Positions 12,310 to 25,299 are shown, numbered from the stretch's first letter. The stretch: 64,000 nt of DNA from Zantedeschia hybrid cultivar (GCA_030544215.1 JARZZO010000002.1:78995150-79059149), one strand, 5' to 3'. Notes: generated by a model from the sequence alone, not told the origin. Numbers and translations are program-made.

Positions 12310-15300
12310 AAATGCTCTGCGTTCCATTTATTATCAAGCAACATGTCGTCCATTCGGGCCAGGCGATATGCTCCATTGTTGTAATTCTTGACGACCATGT
12401 ACGATCTTTCCCAGTTTCGGGGTTAGTTTCCATTTGGCTTCAAGCAGTCAGGAGGCATACATGCTTCCCAACACAAGGTCTCCTGGTTTGAAGCTCCTCC
12501 GTCGGACCTTCTTGTTGTAGAGCCGGGCCACCATGCATTCATAATTGACCATGTGTATCCTAGCTTCTTATCTGGCTTCATCTACAAGGTCTAGATTTTC
12601 TCTTAATCTCTGGTTGTTTGCCTCTTCGTTGAACTCCTGGAATCAGTTTGAGGGCAGACCGACCTCGAACAAGATTACGGCATCTGTTCCATAGGCAATG
12701 TGCTACGGGTTTGTCTGGTTGTTGTATTGGCAGTGGTTTGCAAGGACCAAAGCACCTTGGGGAGGTAGTCAAGTCAGTTTTGCTCACCTTGTAATCGTAT
12801 CTTTATAACTCTCATTATGGCTATGTTGGCATTTTCTACCAGGACGTTAGCCTGGGGATGGACCACCGAGGAAAATCGGTGCCGAATATTAAAAAGTCGG
12901 CATTAGTCGGCAAACCACTAGTTGGTGAACTACCGCCCATTGTCAGAGACGAACACTCGGAGTACTCCGAACCTATATATCATGTGTGAAATAAAGAAGT
13001 TCCAGATAGTATCTTCCCAGATATTCGTCCTGGCTTCAACCTCCGGCCACCGCATGAAGTAGTTGATGGCGACTATGACAAATTACCCACCGTGGTCTTA
13101 GGGAAGGGCCCTAGGATGTCGAAGCCCCACATTGCAAATGGGCACAATTCGGAGATGATGTGAAGCTCCTAGGCTGGGGCTGGGGGGATCGGAGCATGCG
13201 TTTGACAGCTTGCACACTTCATGAAGTAGTCGATGAAATCACGAGCTAGTGTAGGCCACCAGTACATGTGGCACAAGAGGGTGCAGGTTAGTGCCTAGGG
13301 GACCACGTGGCTCCCGCATAATCCCTTGTGGACCACCACAATCGCGTCCATCGCCTCTCGGGGCGGGAGGCATCGAAGTAAGGGCATAGTCAGAGACCAA
13401 TGGTACAACTCTCTGCCAATCAACGTAAACCATACTGCCTAGTACCTGATATGCCTAGCATCCATCTGGTCGGTTAGTAGTTGGTCGTCTCGCAAGAAGG
13501 CTATGATAGGAACCATCCAATAGGGCTCCATTTCGACCTGGGCTACCTCCGTTGGTTGGATACCTGGTGCTATTACATTTTCGACGAAGACCGTCCGGGA
13601 TGCCAACAATGTGGCAAAGGCGAGTTTGGCAAACTTGTCCGCTCTTTGATTTTCTTCCCTCAAGACATGTGTGATCTAGAATCCCTCGAGGGTAGAGACT
13701 GTGTTTATGATCAATTCTTTATATTGTCTTATGATGGGGTCTTTAGCTTCATGTTCGCCTTTAAGCTACGGACGATGTGCTAGAAGTCAGAGAATGCTTT
13801 GATCTAGGTTGCACTAGGCGGCGAGCTACTCAGATTCCTATAAGTAACGTCTCGTACTTCACCAGAACTGTAGGCCTTCGTCTTTGGAGGCTTTTGGGAG
13901 AATCAAGATGAGGCCGGACCCACAGCTGGTGGCTCGGGATGAACTATCGACATATATTGACAACGCCGGACCGGGTCCGAACCCGACCGCTTGTTCTTGT
14001 GTAAGGAGGGTGCATTCAGCCAGAAAGTTAGCCAGGGCTTGGGCTTTTATGGCCGTCCTTGGCCTATAAGAAACGTCAAACTCTAAAAGCTCGATCACCC
14101 ATTTTATCATTCATCCCGAGGCATTTGGTCATTGAAGAAATTGTCGTAGGGGGCGGTCGGTGACGGCTTCGATTGGATGGGCCTAGAAGTATGGCCGCAA
14201 CTTTTAGACGGCCATCACAAGTGCCAGTCTGAACTTTTCTGTGGTCGAGTAGTGTTTTTCAGCTCCTTGGAGAACCCGACTCACATAGTCGACTGGCCTC
14301 TGGATGACTCCTTCTTCCCTAACCAGCATTGAGCGCATAGTATGAGGGGTTATAGATAGGTAAAGGGAAAAATACTCATCTAGCTGCGGTTTGGAGAGGA
14401 CGGGTGGAGTAGCCAAGTGCTGTTTCAGCTCATGGAACGATTGCTGGCATTTCGGTGTCCAATTGATATGTCTTTGAGTATCAGGCAAGTTGTCTTTTAC
14501 TCATAGCAGCTTAAAGAAAGGGAGACACCGCTCGATGGCTCTTGAAAGGAACAGACTGAGGGCAGCCAATCGCCTTATCAGCCTATGGACGTCGTTAAGC
14601 CGCGTTGGTGGCTCCATGGCTTCGATTTTGTTTGGATTGGCTTCTATCCCTCAGTGCGTGACTAGAAAGCCCAAAAATTTTCCAGCTGTGACTCTAAAGG
14701 CACATTTAGTGGGGTTGAGCTTCATGCTATATTGTCTCAGAGTGTCAAATGTCTCCAAGAGGTCCTCGAAGTGATCAGTGACATGTTTGGATTTTACCAG
14801 CATGTCGTCTACGTAAACCTCTATATTTCACCCGATCTGCCGATCGAACATAGTATTGATGAGCCTTTATTAAGTTGTTCCGGCATTCTTCAACCCGAAC
14901 GACATCTGAATGTAGCGGTATAACCCTGTATCTGTGATGAAGGCAACGTGTTCTTCACCTTCGGGATTCATTCGAATTTGATGGTAACCCAAAAAGGCAT
15001 CAAGAAAACTGAGTTGCTCATGACCTGCTATGGCATTGATCAGTTGATCGATGTTAGGTAGAGGAAAGTAGTCTTTGGGGGTGGCTTTCTTGAGGTCGGT
15101 GAAGTTGACGCACATTCACAACTTCCCTGAGGCTTTTTTTCACTAAAACGACATTGGCCACCTACACTAGGTAGCAGACATCTCGGATGACTCCTGCATT
15201 CAGTAAAGAGGTTACCTGCTCTCTGATGGCGTCCTACTATTCTACAACGAAATGGTGCCTCCTTTGTTAGATTGGCGGGAATCTTAGGTCAAAGTTAAGA

Positions 15301-16050
15301 GAGTGCGAGGCAATATGTTCTGGTACCCCAGGAAGTGGGATATCCGCCCAGGCACATACATCTAAATAGGCAGAAAGGAACTCTCGATACTCTTCTCTCC
15401 TCTATTCGAGTAGAAGACCTCCCACCTTGAGTTCTTAGTCCAGTGTAGGGCCGACCTTGATGACAATTAGCTCTTCTGATCGTTCGACTATTTTCTTCGG
15501 TTTGTTTGCTAACTCATGGGGGGTTCAACAAACTTCCGCGTATGCTCTTCAGTTGCAGTCAAGTACAACTGTCGCAAGACATTTTGGTTTCCACAAACTT
15601 CTCCAATCCCGTTCTCGATTAGGAATTTGAGCTCCTAATGTAGACTAGAGGGAATGGTCCCAAATTGCCTTAGGGATTCTCTCCCCATGATGGCATCATA
15701 AGGCAAGAGAGCGTCCACTACCTCGAATGCGACTTCCTGAGTAGACGTCAGGAGAGGGGGTCCCCACAGTCACTAAGAGAGTCGTGCGATTTTTGGCCAG
15801 TCAGTCGCCGGGACTATGGATTGGCACTATCGTCCCCTCTCTTTGTGCGATTGTTCGGCCAAATTGCTGGAAGCTATCGAGAAAAAAGATATTTGTAGGG
15901 CTTCCGATATCGATAAGGATCCTCTTTACTCAATGTCCTGCGATGTCAACTTCGATTACTAATGCATCAATGTGTGCAAGTATAATACTTTAGAGGTCCT
16001 CATCAAAGAAGGTGATCTTCCGTTAGACGTTGGGAAGCCGCCTCTCACTT
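12310..16050 (-). pseudogene. Decayed Ty3/gypsy (Tat-type) pol
   Basis: Minus-strand remains lie in the order protease, reverse transcriptase, RNase H, extra RNase H, integrase. The protease region is near 15980-15780, with the catalytic triad region altered from DTGS to DIGS. It leads into a linker with a TFFDEDL-like block. The RT fingers and palm are at 15115-14700, with FTDLKKATPKDYFPLP, an SFLDAFLGYHQIRM block and, after a frame change, a VDDML active site. The first RNase H is around 14490-14200 and a second, archaeal-type RNase H around 14110-13860. Integrase lies around 13140-12800, with a FDILGPFP core start and a SDNG block, and its C-terminal domain reaches about 12310. Frameshifts and in-frame stops occur throughout, so it is non-functional. 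The extra RNase H points to the Tat/Retand lineage. Confidence 0.8.
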
Positions 16051-16182
16051 TCCTGGTCAGGACTTTGAGTACCTGATGTTGGGAAGTCGTCCAGATGTTT
16101 CTCTTACTCGAATCGTGTTGGCAGTATCCTCCCTAGCTGGGAGTCCATATGGTATCTTCTTCGACCATGACTTTTAAGGTCG

Positions 16183-16203
16183 TTTCCCATAGACGGCACC
16201 AAA
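16183..16203 (-). other. Primer-binding-site region of the Tat-type element
   Basis: Minus strand reads TTTTGGTGCCGTCTATGGGA directly after the LTR. This is the usual leader sequence seen behind 5' LTRs of Tat-type elements. Only about 150 bp separate it from protease-linked coding sequence, so gag is missing. Confidence 0.55.
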
Positions 16204-16206
16204 ATA

Positions 16207-16670
16207 TGATGGGCTAGAATATCGTCCACCACGATTAGTGGTCCTCCGACTCCGATCAAAGGGACATCACTCAGCGATCTCAGTAAAAGATAACACTGTT
16301 AGAGGGTCTTCGGCAGTAATCCGAAAGATCTCCCTCCGATGCCTAAGTCATAAAGCTAGAGATGTCAAGAGAAAGCCAAAGTAGCTTGGGTTCTAGAAAG
16401 CGTACTTACACTGGTTAGACCAAGAGTCCTTATATAGTAGTCGGGTTTATGGAAAAACTCGATTCCGTTCAGGAAAAGCCAAATTCGAGGCGGACCTCTG
16501 GACTTGATTCCGTACTCGAGTCCGAGCGGCTTGGGAGCCTTGGATCCCTAGTTCGGGTTGGAGTCTTGGTTCATGTATGAAGGAAAAATCTAGGTTGCAA
16601 TTCGAACCTGATTTGAGTTTCATCCGACGTTTCTTGTCTTGGGTCGGGTCCGTGTGAGCCACAACATTCA
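16207..16670 (-). mobile_element. 5' LTR of the Tat-type element
   Basis: About 460 bp, bounded on the plus strand by TGATGGGC at 16207 and CCACAACA/ATTCA at 16666-16670. A minus-strand TATATAAGG promoter box lies at 16431-16436 and a GATCTCCCTCCGATGC block near 16340. No matching 3' LTR is seen to the left of 12310, so the element is truncated or rearranged there. Confidence 0.6.
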
Positions 16671-17139
16671 ACCAACTAAGGTGGTGAACTTGTGTCTTGA
16701 GGTGAGAAGGATTAGTTATCCCATCTCAATGTCTAAATTGTCCAATTTTTAATCAAACAAATAAAATCACACTCACCCGCAATTTGTTTATGATCTCGCG
16801 GCTGCACACTGCAAGTGCAAAAGCTCCATTGCAAGTATTTCTCATTTTTGAATGTCAAATGAGTCAATGGGATCTGAAATTTGATAAATATGAAACAAGC
16901 TAAATAAACTATTTAAAATTTTGAATATGTGATCCCACTTTGACCAAGGAGTAAGGATACTTTCCTTACACGCCAAACCCCACAAGAGCCATGAGGTATC
17001 TATGGAAATCCTACGGATATCCAAACAATGCTCAACTAACGGAAAATCACCGTTACGACACGAAAATCCACTGTTTGTCGGGGGGACAACGTCACAACCG
17101 GACAACTTGGTCATTACGGAACGGAAGCGGACAGCTCGC

Positions 17140-17520
17140 CGTTAATCCTGACGGGTATATTCCCTCCCGGACATGCGCCCCACTCCACGCCCAATTCGCG
17201 CTGCGACGGCACCGCTACGGGGAAGAACTCCCCACGTGATTGGCGCTTCTCCTCGCGGTGCCGCGCCCCCGTGCACGTGCCACGACAGGGTCCTCACCGT
17301 GCGGGGCCCACCGGCGCGTAATCTTGCGGGCCCCATTCCGACCACGCTTCCGCCACTTCCTCGCGTTTCCCCCTTTCTCCTCCACCTCGTCGTGGATCCT
17401 ACCCGCCGGAGTTGAGAGCACGTCCCGTCCCCTTCCAGCTGGCACCCGCTCGGGGCTGCCCCGGCGAGAAGCTACGACGATAACACAAAGGGCTCGTCGT
17501 TCACGAAAATAACGGTAATG
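17140..17520. other. GC-rich island 2.3 kb upstream of CSLD
   Basis: Sharp rise in GC and CpG content compared with both flanks. It contains CACGTG cores near 17233 and 17272. Open frames run on both strands with arginine/alanine/proline composition, the expected by-product of GC-rich DNA, and none looks like a protein. It could be a distal regulatory region or a captured CpG-rich fragment. Confidence 0.35.
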
Positions 17521-18581
17521 CCCCTGTTCGAGCTACCCACCTTGCCCGCGTCTCTCTGTGGGAGTCCAACAATGCGGCCGCCCGCAAACTTCGATCCCAG
17601 GGATGATTGAACTGATTAGGACCGTTTGATGTATGATTGACCCGATCGGCAGCATGTTCCAAAATGTGATGTGGTAGGCTCCGACTATGCTATCACCGCT
17701 GATCCCATGGAATTTAAGTGTTGGGGTCAAATCAGCGGCTGGATGAGACGGTTGGGATTAGATTTCGGTTGATGGTGGAGTGGTAACTTTTATAAAAAAA
17801 TCAATGTCAATTTTTTTTTTTTTAAATTTTCATTTGAAAAATTATTAAAAATAATATTTTTTATTAAAATTGATTTATTCTCAGATAACATGATCGAATT
17901 TGAGTTGAAAAATGACGCTGTACGGCCACCGACATAAGTTACGTTGATCTCCTCAAAACGATGATTCCAAATTAAAGTCATGTGCGAATTCAACTCATAT
18001 ACTAAATGTCATGTCTATTTTACTGACAGAATCTTTAATTCTCACTTCTCATTTGAATTCTTCTATTTCTTCTTTATCTTTCACCTCCCGCTACGATCAT
18101 CTTCACTTGGACTGCTTCAAGAAGTCAAAAAGATACTGTTTCCAAATGAGCGCGCGGAATTGGGTAATGGATTTGTACCTTACCATCGGAACTAGAGATA
18201 AGTTGAGACGGAAAGTCCAAACAGACGATTGGGAATTTGGGAGCGCACAACCCCTTTGATCGCTGGATTCAGAGGAGGGCCCTCCCGATTGGACGGTTGG
18301 ATTTAACCTATGCATGCACGCCGGAGACGAGTTCTCAGTAGAGCGTACACGAAACCAGTAGGTGATCTCGACCGTCTCCACCACCATCAGACGGCTGGGG
18401 ATGCGAGGAGCGTCATCCACCACACGCGGCACAGGGGAGGGCTCAAGTGGACTTACCGCGTTCTGACGCCACCGTGCGTTACGAAAGAAGTAAAGTAATG
18501 CTAAAAGCGAGGGGCATTAGTGGAAATTTGACGAAACGAGCAGGGTACAGGGGAGATCCAGCAGGAAAGATCAAACCGCGG

Positions 18582-18630
18582 GCCACGTCAGCCGCGCCAA
18601 TATGCCACGTGTCACCGTCCTATATTCTTT
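18582..18630 (+). promoter_or_regulatory. Candidate CSLD promoter elements
   Basis: ACGTCA near 18584, CCAAT at 18597-18601, a G-box/ABRE core CACGTG at 18606-18611 and a TATATT box at 18621 follow one another within 45 bp. This would give a long, intron-bearing leader to the ATG at 19829. A second TATATATA at 19354-19366 is an alternative. Transcript data are absent, so the choice is open. Confidence 0.3.
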
Positions 18631-19474
18631 CCCCTCACCCCTCGGCATTTACCTTTGCGCCTCTCCCCAGGCGCCGCTTTCCTTTAAAGCAGAAAAGATT
18701 TAAATAAATAAGAATAAAAAAGAAAAGCGGAAGAAACGGGCACAAGAAAAAGTGGAAGGGGACAAGATATTTCGTATTGTGGAGCAGCGCGCCAACGTAG
18801 AGAAGAGGGTTCCGTGGCGCGTTTCTATTGGTCAGGCGCGGGGCACCGCGGCTTAGCGTACGGAGTACAACGTGGGATATGCAAGTATGCCTCCGTTCCC
18901 ATGTTTCTACTTTCTCCGCCGCACGGCTTTTAAGAAGAACCTGTCCTCCATTAGCGTCCTGTTCTGAGCTCCCCCTTGCCCCATCACCTTCCTTTCGTCT
19001 CCCTTGACAACTCGCCGGCGCCATCCGCCGCAGGCGGAGAAGACAAACGGAAATAGGCAGCATTTCGGCGGCGGCCGATCTCGCCATTGCCGGAGAGTTT
19101 GCAGTCGTGCTTAAAGGGCTCCACTGTTCTTTGTCTCCGTCAGTTCTAGGGTTTGTAGCGGACCTGGTCTCCTGCTGCTGTTCTCAGTTTTCCCCAGGGC
19201 GATATCACCAACGCCAAGTCTGCTTGTGCAGCTGTTCCTTTGTCTGAACAGTTCGTGCTCGGTCACCTCCACCAGCTGTCGCTTTCGCTGCTGCCGTGTG
19301 GGGCGCCACGCGCTGCCGTCACCGGTGCAAATACCGGATCAACACTCCTCTTTCTCTATATATATTTCTATCTCCTCTTGGGGTCAGGTGGGGGAAGGCG
19401 GGGGGCCCCAGTTCTTCTGCGCAGGAATGTTGTGATCCGCCAACTTCACTTGTTCTTCGCCGGAGCCCGACGAG

Positions 19475-19780
19475 GTAGTGCCTAACCAGCACCTGCTCCA
19501 GGGATATCACGTTTCGTGCGAGATTTGGATCGATTGCATTGGTCTTATCTTCTCCTTGGTTTCTCCGATTTTTCTACTTTTTCTTGTGATTTTCGCCGTT
19601 TTTTTTCTCTTCAAGTATGTTTATGTTCTTCGATTCTTCCATATTTTGCCTGGTATTTGGATTTCAAAGTAGGGTTTTCTTAGCTGGAGCATTCCTAGTT
19701 TGGGATTTTTCTCGGTGCTCTGTTCACGAAACTTTCCTTTTTCTGCTTATCTCTGCTGATATGGATCGCTGTTGTTGCAG
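19475..19780 (+). other. Putative 5'-UTR intron of CSLD
   Basis: A strong pyrimidine tract followed by TTGTTGCAG ends at 19780, 48 bp before the start codon and outside any coding need, which suggests an intron in the leader. Possible donors are GAG|GTAGTG at 19475 and CAA|GTATGT at 19616. The intron would be T-rich, as seen here. Confidence 0.4.
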
Positions 19781-19828
19781 ACCTCTGATTCCAGCCAGCA
19801 ACACCGCCGCCATTGTTGGAGCAGCAAG

Positions 19829-22800
19829 ATGGCCTCCAATGGCGGTGGCAAGGTCAGCCGGCTGGCCCCATCGGCGTCGTCCCTCTCGTCCGATGCCGGC
19901 AAGCCCCCGCCGCCGGTCGTCACCTTTGGCCGGCGGACGTCGTCGGGGCGCTACATCAGCTACTCCCGGGACGACCTCGACTCAGAGCTCGGCAGCGGCG
20001 AGTTCGCCAACTACCACGTCCACATCCCGCCGACGCCGGACAACCAGCCCATGGGGGAGGACGCCGCCCCTGTCGACCCCGCCATCTCCGCCCGCGTGGA
20101 GGAGCAGTACGTCTCGAGCTCCCTTTTCACCGGCGGGTTCAACAGTGTCACCCGCGCCCACCTCATGGACAAGGTGATCGAGTCGGAGGGCAGCGGGCAC
20201 CCCCAGATGGCGGGGGCCAAGGGGTCCTCCTGCGCCATCCGCGGCTGCGATGGCAAGGTCATGCGCGACGAGCGCGGCGGAGACATCCTCCCCTGCGAGT
20301 GCGACTTCAAGATCTGCGCCGAGTGCTTCACCGACGCCGCCAAGACCGGCGGCGGGGTCTGCCCCGGCTGCAAGGAGCCCTACAAGACGACGGACCTGGA
20401 GGAGGTGGTGGGCAGTGCCGGCGGCGGGCGGCCGCCGCTGTCGCTGCCGCCGCCCCCCGCCGGGGTGTCCAAGATGGAGCGGAGGCTGTCACTGATGAAG
20501 TCGACGAAGCTGACCAGGAGCCAGACGGGGGACTTCGACCACAACAGGTGGCTGTTTGAGACGAAGGGGACTTATGGCTATGGGAATGCCTTCTGGCCCA
20601 AGGAGGGTGGCAGTGGCAGCGATGGTGGGAGCAGCACTGGGAGCGGGCAGCCGTCGGAGCTGATGAACAAGCCATGGCGGCCGCTCACCCGGAAGCTGAA
20701 GATCCCGGCCGCCGTCCTGAGCCCTTACAGGTAATGTAATGTGATCTGCAGTTTTACTTGCCATGGAGTGGTTCTCAAATTTCCATCCTTTTTCATTGTT
20801 CTTCTGTGCTATCCATACTCTGATGATGGTGTATTAGAAGAAGTGTAGCATTTGCAGAAGTTTTACAGATTTCAAGACCTTTGACCGGGGACCCATGAGA
20901 TAATTTTATCTGTTAGATTATTTTCTCTGGGTATGTTAGGGGTTTGCAAGATTTTTATTCTTGGAAAGGAAAAGCTTTCTTACCGGACTAAAAATCATTC
21001 TGAGAGAAAAATAGAATTTCCATGGTTAAGGGTTATTAAGAAAAGTCAAATCTCAAGGGGGTTAATGCCAAATCTTGACCATTGCTAAGAGAGGGAGAGA
21101 GAGATCTATGGAGAGTGGGAGAGAAGTTTGATTTGAATTTAAGATTCCACTGTAATGGTTTGAATTTTAGATGTGTTCTTTCTTTAGTTCAAGGGCTCGA
21201 AGTGCATTGTATTTCTATCTTTTAAAAGATTTTTTTTGTTGCTCTATCTTTTAAGAAATAATTCTAATAGTTTCTTGGCTCCAAAGGGTCAAGCCGTCAA
21301 GGATTAACGTAAGCAATGCTAGTGGTTGACATGATTTGTTCTTGAATCTTCTAATATTTTCATAAGCTTGACCTGATGTCTTGAACCAATACTGTGGTTT
21401 CTCTAGTTTCATTCTTTATTTTGTATACCCTTGTATCTCCATCTCTATATCTTTCTTCTTCTTTTTTGCCCCTAGATAATTCTGTGTCCGTTGTTTCCAC
21501 TTGTTTCATTTTCTTAGACTTATTATTTTTCCTCGCCTCCCTTTTCCAGGCTTCTAATCTTTGTTCGGATGGTTGCCCTGGGGCTGTTTCTTGCATGGAG
21601 AATCAAGCATAAAAATGAGGATGCAATTTGGCTTTGGGGGATGTCTGTTGTCTGTGAAATATGGTTTGCGTTCTCTTGGCTTTTGGACCAGCTTCCTAAA
21701 TTATGTCCTGTCAACCGTGCAACTGATCTTTCAGTTTTGAAAGAGAAATTTGAAACACCTGGTGCTCACAACCCAACTGGAAAGTCTGACCTTCCAGGCG
21801 TTGATGTCTTTGTTTCCACTGCTGATCCAGAAAAAGAACCTGTATTGGTCACTGCCAATACAATTCTTTCCATTCTTGCTACAGATTATCCTGTCGAGAA
21901 GCTTGCTTGTTACGTCTCAGACGATGGAGGTGCACTCCTAACATTTGAAGCAATGGCTGAGGCTGCAAGTTTTGCCGACATCTGGGTTCCTTTTTGTAGG
22001 AAGCATGATATAGAACCCAGAAATCCTGAGAGCTATTTCAGTTTGAAAAGGGATCCTTACAAGAACAAGGTTCGTCCAGACTTTGTTAGGGACAGGAGAC
22101 GGGTAAAGCGGGAATACGATGAGTTCAAGGTTCGTATCAATGGCCTGCCTGATTCAATTAGACGACGATCTGATGCATATCATGCTCGAGAGGAGATTAA
22201 GGCCATGAAACTCCAGAGAGAAACTGCTGGTGATGATGTCATTGAAAGTGTAAAGATCCCCAAGGCTACTTGGATGGCCGATGGAACTCACTGGCCTGGT
22301 ACCTGGACAATTCCCTCTCGAGAGCATTCCAAGGGAGATCATGCTGGAATCATACAGGTAATCTTTTTTGACAGGCTTTGTAGTAATCCTGTTGCAATCA
22401 ATATCTTTAGACAATCTTCACTTTTCTGTTACTTCACGAGGCAAAACATACTTTCTCATGGATAAATCTGAGGATTGTTGAACTTGAATGATTATCCTTG
22501 TCACTTCTTTTCTCTGCTGTAAGTGGCATTTAAGATATGGAAACATAATGATGTGAATGCTAGATGTTCATTTCTTCATTTTTCTTTTCCTGACTTTGCA
22601 GGTCATGCTGAAGCCTCCAAGTGATGTACCATTGCAAGGGGACAGTGATGAGAGCAAGCTTATTGACCTCACAAATGTGGACATCCGTCTGCCAATGCTT
22701 GTCTACGTATCTCGTGAGAAGCGCCCTGGTTATGACCACAACAAGAAGGCAGGTGCTATGAATGCTTTGGTCCGTGCTTCTGCTGTCATGTCCAATGGCC

Positions 22801-24356
22801 CATTTATTCTTAATCTTGATTGTGATCATTATGTCTACAACTCAAAGGCCCTTCGAGAGGGCATGTGCTTCATGATGGATAGGGGCGGTGACCGCATCTG
22901 TTATGTTCAGTTCCCACAACGGTTTGAGGGCATCGACCCCTCAGATCGTTATGCCAACCACAATACAGTCTTCTTTGATGTCAACATGCGTGCACTAGAT
23001 GGCCTCCAGGGACCAGTTTATGTTGGCACTGGCTGTCTATTTCGTCGTATTGCTCTCTATGGATTTGACCCTCCTCGTTCCAAGGATCATTCTACTGGGT
23101 GTTGTAGCTGCTGTCTCCCCCGCCCACGCAGAAGTAGAGCAGCTGTTGCCTCTGAAGAGGCCCGTGCCCTCAGGATGGGAGATTCTGATGATGAAGACAT
23201 GAATTTATCAACATTCCCTAAGAAATTTGGAAATTCCAACTTGCTTATTGAATCGATACCAGTTGCAGAATATCAAGGACGTCCACTTGCAGATCACCCT
23301 GCCGTCAAGAATGGACGACCACCTGGTGCTCTCACCATTGCCCGGGACCTGCTCGATGCACCGACTGTAGCTGAGGCGATCAGTGTTATCTCATGCTGGT
23401 ATGAAGACAAGACTGAGTGGGGGCAGCGTGTTGGGTGGATCTATGGATCTGTGACTGAAGATGTGGTCACTGGCTATAGAATGCACAACAGAGGATGGAG
23501 GTCTATTTACTGTGTGACAAAGCCTGATGCTTTCCGTGGTACTGCTCCTATAAACCTCACCGATCGACTCCACCAGGTGCTTCGGTGGGCTACAGGTTCC
23601 GTGGAGATCTTCTTCTCCCGGAATAATGCCTTTCTTGCCAGCCCCAAGATGAAGGTTTTACAAAGGATTGCATACCTCAATGTGGGGATATATCCATTTA
23701 CTTCCATCTTTCTCATTGTGTACTGCTTCCTTCCAGCTCTCTCACTCTTCTCCGGCCAGTTCATCGTCCAGACGCTAAATGTGACATTCCTCACTTATCT
23801 CCTTGTCATCACAGTGACTCTAGGCATGCTTGCGGTGCTTGAGATCCGTTGGTCAGGCATTGAACTGGAAGAATGGTGGAGAAACGAACAGTTCTGGTTG
23901 ATTGGAGGCACAAGTTCCCACCTTGCTGCCGTGCTCCAGGGGCTACTGAAGGTTATTGCTGGGATTGAGATCTCATTCACACTCACTTCCAAATCAGGTG
24001 GAGACGATGTCGATGATGAGTATGCAGACCTGTATATTGTGAAATGGACTTCGCTGATGATTCCACCAATTACCATCATAATGGTGAACCTGATAGCGAT
24101 TGCTGTTGGCATTAGCCGGACTATATACAGTGTGCTGCCACAGTGGAGCCGGCTGCTGGGAGGGGTGTTCTTCAGCTTCTGGGTTCTGGCCCATCTCTAC
24201 CCTTTCGCAAAGGGGTTGATGGGTCGGAGAGGCAGGACGCCGACGATCGTCTACGTGTGGTCCGGGCTCATTGCCATCACCATTTCGCTTCTCTGGGTGG
24301 CGATCAAGCCCCCCTCTGCAAATTCACAGATTGGAGGCTCCTTCACATTCCCATGA
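19829..24356 (+). CDS. CSLD: Cellulose synthase-like protein D (CSLD)
   Basis: Coding exons are 19829-20730, 21550-22357 and 22602-24356 with GT/AG borders and matching phases, giving 1154 aa, normal for CSLD. Family-2 glycosyltransferase that polymerises beta-1,4-glucan for cell walls, best known in tip-growing and dividing cells, and is an integral membrane protein. Visible domains: an N-terminal cysteine-rich RING-like zinc region (about residues 135-181), two transmembrane helices (about 302-350), catalytic DD at 425-426, DCD at 643-645, a class-specific loop with a CCSCC cluster at 737-741, TED at 855-857 and QVLRW at 895-899, then six C-terminal membrane helices. The protein ends GGSFTFP. 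The ATG at 19829 was chosen because upstream in-frame sequence belongs to an intron. Exon 1 is far more GC-rich than exons 2-3. The D class is clear from length and the N-terminal motifs. Which D paralogue it is cannot be decided here. Confidence 0.96.
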
Positions 24357-25096
24357 TCCATGGAGAGCTGCTCTTCTACATTCCCATTGATTCATCAGCA
24401 GGAGGGGGGAGGGATGAGACGCAGCCGGACTAACAGGTAACTCAATTGCCATTCATTCTTTTCACCCATGGGTGGCCATTTCATCACTACATAGACCACA
24501 AACAATCTTGGAGAATCTGGAGTGGAGCAGAGGCTGATGGTACTGCTGGAAATAGAACTACTCTCTTGTTCTATGAGGTGGTGGTTCTATCCCCATCCAT
24601 GTAGTTTTCCATTGTCAAAGGAAAATCTTTCATCCCATATAGTTTTCCATTTCTTATACAGCACATGTTTCCTTCATTTTTTTTGATCGCATCATCAGAG
24701 ATCAAACCAATGTGAAATACTGGACAGGAGAATGCTGCCTCAATTTTATGATTTCAATTTGATTACTGTAAGACGTTACTCATGTAACTTTTGCAGAGGT
24801 TGGTGAGGGTCTCTCTCAGGAATGTTATTTTTGTACTATTTTTTTCTTCCACCGCTTCCCAGCTAGTCGTTTGATAAGACTTTGTGTATGTTCCTCCATT
24901 TCTTCCCTTCGTCCCCTTCCTATCTTCATGCACGCCAGCGAGAAGTTGGCTGTTTGGTTTAAAGAAAAAGGAAAGAAAGGTTGGTGAAACCGCGGGAAGT
25001 ATTGGTTTGAACGTGCATGCCGTGGTCATGCACGCTGTTGGGCCCACTCCATTGTCTTTGGAGCGAAGAGGTTCCCCACGACGTCACATGCCTTTG
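24357..25096 (+). other. CSLD 3' region
   Basis: No gene. The first few hundred bases (to about 24870) are likely 3' UTR and downstream flank of CSLD. No unambiguous poly(A) signal was chosen. Confidence 0.4.
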
Positions 25097-25283
25097 GAAA
25101 AAGAATAGAAATCTTTTACGTCTAGGTTTGGACTGGACTCGTCAGTAAAGAGAAAGAAAGGTTTCAAAAAAACTTCTAACATGGTGCTTTTTCCATTCTC
25201 AAGGAGGGGTTTTTATGAAAGACTCTTTTTTCTTTTTGTACCGACTGAGTTCAATTCAAATCTGTACTGAGAGGAACCGCACT
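25097..25283 (-). mobile_element. MITE copy, same family as 47961-48128 and 62951-63137
   Basis: In reverse complement it reads AGTGCGGTTCCTCT, TGAACTCAGTC, GTCTTTCATAAAAA, then TTTTTTTGAAACCTTTC and a terminal TAGACGTAAAAGATTTC-type end. These blocks occur in the same order in the other two copies. Length is about 187 bp, with no coding capacity. Confidence 0.65.
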
Positions 25284-25299
25284 AAGAAAAATGTCTCTT

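Noticed and set aside
17142..17512. Overlapping open frames on both strands
   Set aside because: Composition follows GC content, with no domain, start context or splice structure. Treated as non-coding.
19813..20559. Alternative plus-strand frame of 248 codons and minus-strand frames in CSLD exon 1
   Set aside because: Shadows of the GC-rich CSLD exon with arginine/proline-rich nonsense composition. The CSLD frame has clear family motifs.
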